A stretch of 21,029 nucleotides of DNA from Myxococcales bacterium (GTDB lineage: Bacteria > Myxococcota > Polyangia > Fen-1088). The DNA lies in assembly GCA_003159055.1 (NCBI GenBank), contig PMLH01000473.1, forward strand, positions 193 through 21,221. The letters are read 5' to 3'. Both the position numbers and the translations under genes were made by a program. The notes under the pieces are model-generated. The model ran no database searches, was not told the origin of the DNA, and saw only the letters and a program-made list of their open reading frames with translations. Shown here piece after piece: positions 15,375 through 21,029 of the stretch; within the stretch, counting starts at the first letter, position 1; each line of letters starts with the position of its first letter.

Positions 15375-15556
15375 ATGGCGCCTGCGGCGCTTGCGCTTCC
15401 GGGCCCAGACGTGCAGACTGGCGCGCGTTTGCAGCATGTCCCACTCATCGTCCGAGCCCTTGGCGGTCGGTCCCGACCCACTTCATCATCGCCGTCGACC
15501 AGTGCTGGCGCATCTTGGCCGCCGCCAAGCGCGCGATGGCCATGGAGCTGCACGCA

Positions 15557-16033
15557 ATGGCGGGTCATGAGCAGCCTTGGGAACGAGGCCTAGCCGCCGT
15601 GGAAAATCGCCGGTCTGCCGTGGTGCGGTTCACCGTCCCGTTCTGCGACGTGGATGCGATGCAGGTGGTGTGGCACGGAAACTACTTTAAGTACTTCGAC
15701 GCTGCTCGCGATCGTATGCTGTGCGACGTTGGTATCGACCTGTACCGGTCCGTCGAGATCTGCGGGATGGTGTTCCCGATCACGCGAACCCAGACCAAGC
15801 ACATCCGGCCGTTGCGGGTTCGTGACGAAATCGAATGCAAAGCCGTCCTTGTCGAATGTGACTGCCGCTTGGTGGTCGAATTCGAGCTGCGAAACGTGGC
15901 GACCGGCATGCTTTGCGCCAAGGGTCGCACCGAACAAGCTGCAGTGCGGGCATCCGACGGTCTGCTTGAGCTACGCTTGCCCGAGGTCATGCGACGGGCG
16001 CTTGCTGCCGAGCCGAAGCAGGGCTCGTCCTAG
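15557..16033 (+). CDS. Hotdog-fold acyl-CoA/ACP thioesterase (YbgC/4HBT-like)
   Basis: The 158-residue protein carries the YbgC/4-hydroxybenzoyl-CoA thioesterase signature FCDVDAMQVVWHGNYFKYFD (29-48). Asp33 is equivalent to the catalytic Asp, and HGNY to the conserved H-x-N-Y. The strand pattern through FELRNVATGMLCAKGRTEQAA completes the hotdog. Such enzymes release acyl groups from CoA or ACP; members occur in aryl polyene and related lipid clusters. Start choice: GGAG lies 9 nt before ATG 15557, whereas in-frame ATG 15536 and TTG 15515 lack a ribosome site. The frame stays open upstream to 15363 without a better start. It ends 2 nt before the DAK2-DegV gene, so the genes are coupled. Confidence 0.85.
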   Translation: MAGHEQPWERGLAAVENRRSAVVRFTVPFCDVDAMQVVWHGNYFKYFDAARDRMLCDVGIDLYRSVEICGMVFPITRTQTKHIRPLRVRDEIECKAVLVECDCRLVVEFELRNVATGMLCAKGRTEQAAVRASDGLLELRLPEVMRRALAAEPKQGSS

Positions 16034-16035
16034 CG

Positions 16036-17781
16036 ATGGTGGCCGACGGCAACAAGAGCGGCGATGTTCGAGCCGCGTTGGCCGCCGGTGCAGCGTCGAT
16101 CGGCGCATGGGCCGAGGTGCTGGACCGAATCAACGTGTTTCCGGTCGCCGACGGCGACACCGGCCGCAACCTGGTCGTCAGCCTCGCGCCATTGCGGGAC
16201 GTGTCGTCTTCCGGCCCCGTTCTGACCGAACGTCTGCTTCTCTCGGCGCGTGGCAATTCGGGAAACATTGCCTGCGCCTTCATTCGCAGTTTGCTCGACG
16301 AGAGCACGGGTGATGACCTTGCCGGCCGGTGCGTGCACGGCGCCGCGCAGGCCAGGCAAGCGGTCGCGATTCCTCAGCCGGGGACGATGCTGACCGTGCT
16401 CGATGTGCTTGCCGAGCGCGGCGGCGCGGGAATCTCGCGCGTAGGCGCCGACGGCCTGCTTTCGCGCCTCGCCGAGGTCGTGCGGCAGACGGTTACGGCA
16501 CAGGAATCCCTGCGGCGCTCGAACGTCGTTGACAGCGGCGCTCTCGGCATGCTGGTGTTTCTGGACGGGATGTTGCGCAGCTATTTTGGCCTCGGCGCAG
16601 GACGTGAGGATCTTGCGCAATCGTTCCAGTCGCTGGTTCGCTTTCAGCGGGTCCACGCACAGAAGGACGAGGAAACTGGTTTCTGCGTCGACGCGGTCGT
16701 GCGTTTGCCTCACGGCAGCTCGTCCACCGACGACGTCCTTGCTCGCATTGGGCGTGAGGTCATCGCACTGCGGGAAGGCGATCTGTGGAAGATCCACCTG
16801 CACGCCGACGACGTCGAGGTAGCCCGAGGCGCGCTCGGTCGCCTGGGCGAAGTCGTGCGCTGGTCTTGGGACGACCTGCACGAGCAGATGGCGCAAAGCC
16901 CCGCGGTGGCCAACGCCGGCGAAGTCCACATCGTCACCGACGGCGCGGCCTCGCTCTCGCGACGAGAAGCCGATGCGCTTGGCATCACCTTGCTCGACAG
17001 CCACATCGACTTCGGCGACCGATCGTTGCCCGAAACCCGCATCGACCCGGACGACCTGTATGCGACCATGCGCCGCGGGGTCCGGGTCTCCACGTCGCAG
17101 GCCTCAACCTTCGAGCGCGAACGGCACTACGAGCGGCTGACCTCGCAGTGGCCAAGCGTGCTCTACCTTTGCGTGGGGTCGGTCTACACCGGGAATCATG
17201 CGGTGGCGGTGGCCTGGCAGAAGGCACACGCGGCGGGAACGCGGCTGACCGTGGTCGACAGCGGGGCGGCATCAGGGCGTCTTGCGGTCGTGGCCCGGGC
17301 GGCTGCGCTTGCGGCGCACGACGGGGAATCTCTCGAAACGCTCGCGACCTTCGTCGAAGCGGCCTTGGGTCGCGCCGAGGAATACATCTTTCTCGAACGC
17401 CTCGAGTACCTGGCTCGTGGCGGCCGTCTTTCCAAGGCCGGGGCGTGGTTTGGCGATGCGTTGCACCTGGCGCCCGTGGTTTCGCCATTGCCGGATGGCG
17501 CGCGAAAGGTCGCGCTCTTGCGCAAGCCGGAGGACAGACTGACGTTTGCCTGTGAACGCGCGAAGCAAGCCTTGGCTCTGTCGGGCGGCAAGGGCTATCT
17601 CTTGGTGGAATTCACCGACAACCGCGCCTGGGTCGAGAGAGAGGTGGCACCACGTCTTCGGGAGTCTTTGCCAGGAGCGGAGATCGGAATCGGCCCGCTT
17701 TCGCTGACCACGGGCGCGCATACCGGACCTGGCACTTGGGCCGTCGCAATGCTTCCCGCCGGCAACGCGCATGGTACGTGA
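16036..17781 (+). CDS. DAK2-DegV fusion protein: single-chain fatty acid kinase (FakA-FakB-like)
   Basis: The 581-residue protein has two parts. Residues 1 to about 280 resemble FakA: the DhaL-type kinase motif INVFPVADGDTGRN (32-45, with the acidic Mg-ATP ligands D39 and D41), ARGNSGNI (71-78) and VVDSGALGMLVFLDG (164-178), then the middle domain with GFCVDA and WKIHLHADD (251-259). Residues about 295-581 are a DegV/FakB fatty-acid-binding domain: HIVTDGAASL (298-307), VSTSQAST (351-358), LEYLARGGRLSKAGAWFGDA (456-475) and GAHTGPG (560-566). In Firmicutes FakA phosphorylates fatty acids held by separate FakB proteins, giving acyl-phosphate; here donor and carrier are on one chain, with the DegV module replacing the FakA C-terminal domain. 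It lies 2 nt after the thioesterase, which could supply free fatty acid. The family pattern is strong; the activity is inferred. Confidence 0.85.
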   Translation: MVADGNKSGDVRAALAAGAASIGAWAEVLDRINVFPVADGDTGRNLVVSLAPLRDVSSSGPVLTERLLLSARGNSGNIACAFIRSLLDESTGDDLAGRCVHGAAQARQAVAIPQPGTMLTVLDVLAERGGAGISRVGADGLLSRLAEVVRQTVTAQESLRRSNVVDSGALGMLVFLDGMLRSYFGLGAGREDLAQSFQSLVRFQRVHAQKDEETGFCVDAVVRLPHGSSSTDDVLARIGREVIALREGDLWKIHLHADDVEVARGALGRLGEVVRWSWDDLHEQMAQSPAVANAGEVHIVTDGAASLSRREADALGITLLDSHIDFGDRSLPETRIDPDDLYATMRRGVRVSTSQASTFERERHYERLTSQWPSVLYLCVGSVYTGNHAVAVAWQKAHAAGTRLTVVDSGAASGRLAVVARAAALAAHDGESLETLATFVEAALGRAEEYIFLERLEYLARGGRLSKAGAWFGDALHLAPVVSPLPDGARKVALLRKPEDRLTFACERAKQALALSGGKGYLLVEFTDNRAWVEREVAPRLRESLPGAEIGIGPLSLTTGAHTGPGTWAVAMLPAGNAHGT

Positions 17782-17819
17782 CATCGGCACCCGACCCCTG
17801 GCATGCTGAGCGCCCCCCC

Positions 17820-19058
17820 ATGAGTAGCAGAGGAAATCGCGTCGTCGTAACCGGCCTCGGTCTGCGTTCGCCCATCGGCCACACGCTGGCGGCCATGCGC
17901 GCCGGGTTCCTAGAAGGGAAGAGCGGCATTCGCTTCATGCCCGGATGGGATTCTCTGGACGGGTTGCGCACGCGTGTCGGCGCGCCCTGCGACGGCATCG
18001 ACGCCAGCGAAATCCCTCGCAAGCACAGCCGGACCATGGGCCGGGTTGGCGTACTGTCCGCGCTGTCGGTGCGCGACGCCATCGCGGATTCAGGAATTCC
18101 CACGGACGTCATCGCGTCGCCTGCCTGTGGGGTTGCCTACGGCTCGACGGCGGGCAGCTCGGCCGCGCAAGAGGAGTTCCTGCGCCCCATCCTCCAAGAC
18201 AAGTCGATTCGCGGGCTGCTTGCGTCGAGCTATCTGCAGTTCATGAGCCACACCTGCGCGGCCAACATCGCGCTGATGTTCGGCTGCAAAGGGCCCTTGG
18301 TCGCTTCCTGCACGGCGTGCACATCCGGGTCGCACGGGGTGGGCATCGCCTACGAGCAGGTGCGATTCGGACGCGCCCCGATTTGCATTGGCGGCGGCGC
18401 CGAGGAATTGCACATTCTGCACGCGGGCATCTTCGACATCATGCGCGCGACGTCGGCAGGCTATTCGGACACGCCTGACAAGACGCCGCGGCCGTTCGAT
18501 CGGCGGCGCGACGGGCTGGTGGTGGGTGAGGGTGCAGGGTGCCTGATTTTGGAGGAGTACGAGCACGCCAAGAAGCGCGACGCGAAGACTTACGCCGAAG
18601 TCATCGGGTATGGCTCTAGCTGTAACGGAACCCACCCGACGAACTCCGACCCGGAAGGGATTTGCATCGCCATCAACGGTGCCTTGCGCGATGCCGAGTT
18701 GGCCGCGGACGACATCGACCACATCAACGCCCATGCCACCGGGACCGATGTTGGCGACGCTGCCGAGGCCGAAGCGGTTCACCGAATCTTCGGAAACCGG
18801 GTTCCCATCAGTGCGCTCAAGGGCTACTTGAGCCACACCCTCGGCGCCAGCGGCGCAATTGAATCCATCGCGACCATCCTGATGATGCAGGACGGATTCA
18901 TGGCGGTGTCGAAGAATCTCGACGAGCCAGATCCCGCCATCCCGCCACTCGACCACGTCTTGGGCAGCGCGAGGCAAGAACCTATCAAGATCGGCATGAA
19001 CAACAACTTTGCTTTCGGCGGGATCAACACCTCGCTGATTTTTCGTGCGCTCCCGTAA
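17820..19058 (+). CDS. Beta-ketoacyl-ACP synthase, FabF/KAS II-like
   Basis: The 412-residue condensing enzyme has the standard Cys-His-His triad: Cys167 in SCTACTSGSHG, His305 in INAHATGTDVGD, and His339 in KGYLSHTLGASGA, with Lys334 in place. The ending NNNFAFGGINTSL is the usual C-terminal signature. All key residues are present, so it should catalyse decarboxylative chain extension and is not a chain-length-factor homologue. ATG 17820 opens directly into the MSSRGNRVVVTGLG family start; a longer frame from 17736 overlaps the previous gene. No strong ribosome site is seen, and seven C precede the ATG. It begins 38 nt after the kinase fusion, and its TAA overlaps the next ATG by one base, so it belongs to the same operon. 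Confidence 0.93.
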   Translation: MSSRGNRVVVTGLGLRSPIGHTLAAMRAGFLEGKSGIRFMPGWDSLDGLRTRVGAPCDGIDASEIPRKHSRTMGRVGVLSALSVRDAIADSGIPTDVIASPACGVAYGSTAGSSAAQEEFLRPILQDKSIRGLLASSYLQFMSHTCAANIALMFGCKGPLVASCTACTSGSHGVGIAYEQVRFGRAPICIGGGAEELHILHAGIFDIMRATSAGYSDTPDKTPRPFDRRRDGLVVGEGAGCLILEEYEHAKKRDAKTYAEVIGYGSSCNGTHPTNSDPEGICIAINGALRDAELAADDIDHINAHATGTDVGDAAEAEAVHRIFGNRVPISALKGYLSHTLGASGAIESIATILMMQDGFMAVSKNLDEPDPAIPPLDHVLGSARQEPIKIGMNNNFAFGGINTSLIFRALP

Positions 19059-19873
19059 TGCATGATGCTTCGCCGTCCTGGCAAGATCTGCACGCGCGAT
19101 TTGCCGACGCTGGGGCCGCCTTTGCATTCGTGATTCCGGTCTACAACCACGCACGCAACATCGAGCGGGTGGCCAAGGTCGCGCTGCAGAGTGGCGCGCC
19201 GGTTGTCTTGGTTGACGACGGTTCGACCGACGAAACCCGCGACAGGGTAGCGAGGCTGTCGGGCGCGGTCGTGGTTCGACACCCAGAAAATCGGGGCAAG
19301 GGCGCGGCGATTCTGACCGGGCTCGCTGCCGCTGCGGCGCCGCCCATCCAAGCCAGATTCGTGGTCACCGTCGACGCGGACGGTCAGCACAATCCCGACG
19401 ACGCACGGGGGTTGCTGGCCGCACTTTGGGACAGTGGCCAGTCGGGGCCGCAGAGTCGCTTCGTGCTTGGTCATCGCAGCGACATGGATCAAGCGCATGT
19501 GCCCTGGACCAGCCGAGCGGGGCGAAAGTTTTCGGGATTTTGGATCTGGGCTTCGGGGGGACCGGTGTTGGCCGATTCACAGTCGGGTTTTCGCGTGTAT
19601 CCGGTCGAGGAGACCTTGGCGCTGCCGACGCGAGCTCGCCGCTTCGAGTTCGAGGTCGAGGTTCTGGTCCACGCCCGCCGCGCCGGTATCCCGATTTGCG
19701 AAGTGCCGGTGACGGTCGTCTACAATCCGCCGGGCGGGCGAGTTTCGCATTTTCGACCGTGGCGCGACTTTGGGCGCAACAGCGCGACGTTTGCGCGGCT
19801 CATCGTCAGCCGATTGATTCCGCGATTCGGGCGGCGACGGCAGTTGGGAAAGGACTCTGCCCATGGCACGTGA
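19058..19873 (+). CDS. Family 2 glycosyltransferase (dolichol-phosphate-mannose-synthase-like)
   Basis: The 271-residue protein has the GT-A fold landmarks of family 2: FVIPVYNHARNI (24-35), VVLVDDGSTDET (49-60), ENRGKGAAI (77-85) and VTVDADGQHNPDD (103-115, the metal-binding D-x-D type site), then DSQSGFRVYP and FEFEVEVLVHARRAGI. The last segment ends VPVTVVYNPPGGRVSHF, then a basic tail without clear membrane spans. Relatives glycosylate polyprenyl phosphates or lipids; in aryl-polyene-type clusters a family 2 transferase of this kind sits beside the exporter. The ATG overlaps the preceding stop in TAATG, and its own stop overlaps the next gene by 11 nt. Confidence 0.9.
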   Translation: MHDASPSWQDLHARFADAGAAFAFVIPVYNHARNIERVAKVALQSGAPVVLVDDGSTDETRDRVARLSGAVVVRHPENRGKGAAILTGLAAAAAPPIQARFVVTVDADGQHNPDDARGLLAALWDSGQSGPQSRFVLGHRSDMDQAHVPWTSRAGRKFSGFWIWASGGPVLADSQSGFRVYPVEETLALPTRARRFEFEVEVLVHARRAGIPICEVPVTVVYNPPGGRVSHFRPWRDFGRNSATFARLIVSRLIPRFGRRRQLGKDSAHGT

Positions 19874-21029
19874 GTCCACCATTCGCTGGCGCGTGCTGCT
19901 GCTCGCGTGCGTGGCGACGGGGCTCCTGGCATGGGCCGGGCAGCGACGCCTTCGCATCGACACCGACATCACCTCGGCCGTGCCGACCGGTAACGTGGCG
20001 TTCGAAAGCGCCCGTCAGGTGTTGGCTCGCCACACCTCGCTGGACCGTGTCGTGGTGAACCTGAGCCTTCGCGACGGAAGCAGCAATCCCGAGGCGCTCA
20101 TCGCCGCAGGCGACCTGCTGGTCGCGGAGCTCGACCGTTCGGGGTTATTCTCGACCGTGGGCACCGCGGCGGCGGCGCGAGGGATGACGTCGCTGTACAC
20201 CAATCTGCCGTCGCAGCTACCCGTGCTTTTTTCGCGCGAGCAGTTGGAGAAGGACGTTGCTCCCCGGCTATCCCCAGCCGCGGTCGACGCACGCCTGCAG
20301 AGCCTTGCGGCCGACGTCTCCGATTTGGCCGGCATCGGCGCCGCTGCTCGCATCGCCCTTGACCCGCTGGGCCTGGGCGAAATGGCCCTGGCCAGGTTGG
20401 GGGACCTGGTGCCGACCCAACAGGCTCGCATCGAGAAAGGGCACATCCTCGATGCCGACGGGAAGAACCTGCTGGTTGCGGCCACACCGCGGGACGTGAC
20501 GCGCGATACCCGCATTTCGCATGCCATCGACGATCTTCTGTCGGGGCTTGCACGGCGATTCGAGTCCACCAAGACCGGCGAGCCTGGGGCCGGGATCTTG
20601 CTGACCCCCGTGGGCGGCTACCGTGCCACCATCGACAACGAAGGCCTGGTCATGCGCGACGCCAATCTGGCGATGCTTGCGTCGACCATCGGCATCGCCT
20701 TGCTCTTGCTGGCGTGCTTTCCGCGCCCGTGGTTGGGTGTCTTCGCTCTGCTGCCCGCGCTGGCCGGGGGCTGCCTGGCGCTTTTCGTGTACACCCTGAT
20801 CGAAAGCGACATCTCCGCACTCGCATTGGGTTTCGGCGGTGCCTTGGTTTCCATCACCGTCGACCAGGGCGCGGTGTATCTGCTCTTCGTCGATCGCAAG
20901 ACCAAGACCGCCGGGCATCGGGCCGCGCACGAGGTCTTCTCGATCGGCTCGCTGTCGACCCTCGTCAACATCGGCTCGTTCCTGGCGTTGCGGCTTACGG
21001 GCTTCCGCGTGCTCGGGCAGATCGGGCTC
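19863..21029 (+). CDS. MMPL/RND-family exporter, partial (3' end outside window)
   Basis: The first 389 codons are visible and remain open to the window end. After a cytoplasmic start comes TM1 (about 9-26), a large periplasmic domain (about 27-265) beginning RRLRIDTDITSAVPT, then a run of membrane segments (about 268-287, 291-311, 317-341 and a fifth near 363-380). The loop ITVDQGAVYLLFVDRKTK (331-348) holds the acidic residue position used in proton-driven RND pumps. The layout fits the MMPL-type predicted exporters of aryl polyene and related lipid clusters, which move glycolipids or acyl compounds to the outer leaflet or to a LolA-like chaperone; the protein should be about 750-800 residues in full. 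It starts inside the end of the glycosyltransferase gene in another frame, so the two are coupled. Confidence 0.85.
   Translation, partial: MARESTIRWRVLLLACVATGLLAWAGQRRLRIDTDITSAVPTGNVAFESARQVLARHTSLDRVVVNLSLRDGSSNPEALIAAGDLLVAELDRSGLFSTVGTAAAARGMTSLYTNLPSQLPVLFSREQLEKDVAPRLSPAAVDARLQSLAADVSDLAGIGAAARIALDPLGLGEMALARLGDLVPTQQARIEKGHILDADGKNLLVAATPRDVTRDTRISHAIDDLLSGLARRFESTKTGEPGAGILLTPVGGYRATIDNEGLVMRDANLAMLASTIGIALLLLACFPRPWLGVFALLPALAGGCLALFVYTLIESDISALALGFGGALVSITVDQGAVYLLFVDRKTKTAGHRAAHEVFSIGSLSTLVNIGSFLALRLTGFRVLGQIGL

Noticed and set aside
13398..15437. A 679-codon open frame on the minus strand opposite the radical SAM gene
   Set aside because: It is low in recognisable motifs, rich in Arg, His and Gln, and is explained by the GC-rich codon bias of the radical SAM gene on the plus strand. 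Only its last part (13709 leftward) has a plausible start.
15375..15593. A 72-codon frame directly after the radical SAM stop
   Set aside because: It overlaps the thioesterase start, is low complexity in its second half, and matches no family.
16030..17004. A 324-codon minus-strand frame opposite the DAK2-DegV gene
   Set aside because: It is antisense to a clear family member, with no recognisable domain or start signal.
18090..19154. A 354-codon minus-strand frame opposite the ketosynthase gene
   Set aside because: The plus-strand ketosynthase has all catalytic motifs; the antisense frame has none and is a codon-bias shadow.

Overview
The window is 21 kb of GC-rich DNA that is almost fully coding. 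It looks like a myxobacterium or close relative (Myxococcota, Polyangia-like). The reasons are the GC-rich codon use, the many secreted lipoproteins, and two lipoprotein hydrolases with long Gly/Ser/Ala linkers of the SGGxxGSGG type. The taxonomic call is inference; there is no rRNA gene or other marker here.

Left block (1-6178, all minus strand). Six tightly packed genes read leftward as one apparent operon: unknown lipoprotein, FadL/OmpP1-type barrel, chalcone-isomerase-like secreted protein, FabH-like 3-oxoacyl-ACP synthase III, DUF1302-like outer-membrane barrel, and LolA-like periplasmic protein (cut by the window start). Gaps are 13-60 nt, and the synthase and DUF1302-like genes overlap by 8 nt. 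The contents suggest making or handling an acyl compound and moving it across the envelope.

Middle block (6508-13709). This is accessory DNA of mixed direction: an unknown lipoprotein and an esterase lipoprotein (+), an Mpv17/PMP22-like membrane protein (+), a small lipoprotein followed by a GH114 lipoprotein (-), a tiny lmo0937-type membrane protein coupled to a class I methyltransferase (-), about 580 bp with no recognisable gene, and a decayed alpha/beta-hydrolase whose N-terminal half is replaced by a lipoprotein-type leader.

Right block (13803-21029, all plus strand, runs off the end). A B12-binding radical SAM protein with a DUF4070-like tail is followed by a near-contiguous operon: hotdog thioesterase, a DAK2-DegV fusion that looks like fatty acid kinase FakA joined to FakB, FabF-like ketosynthase, family 2 glycosyltransferase and MMPL/RND exporter. 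Thioesterase, ketosynthase, glycosyltransferase and MMPL exporter together, with a LolA-like protein at the other end of the window, recall aryl-polyene-type lipid clusters. The fused fatty acid kinase and the radical SAM enzyme are not part of the classical aryl polyene set.

Working model (inference): the two outer blocks are halves of one lipid pathway. Acyl chains enter or are recycled through FadL, are activated by the FakA-FakB fusion, are extended by the FabH- and FabF-like enzymes, may be methylated and glycosylated, and are exported by the MMPL pump to a LolA-like chaperone and a DUF1302-like barrel. ACPs, reductases and dehydratases are not in the window and would have to lie beyond its edges or elsewhere.
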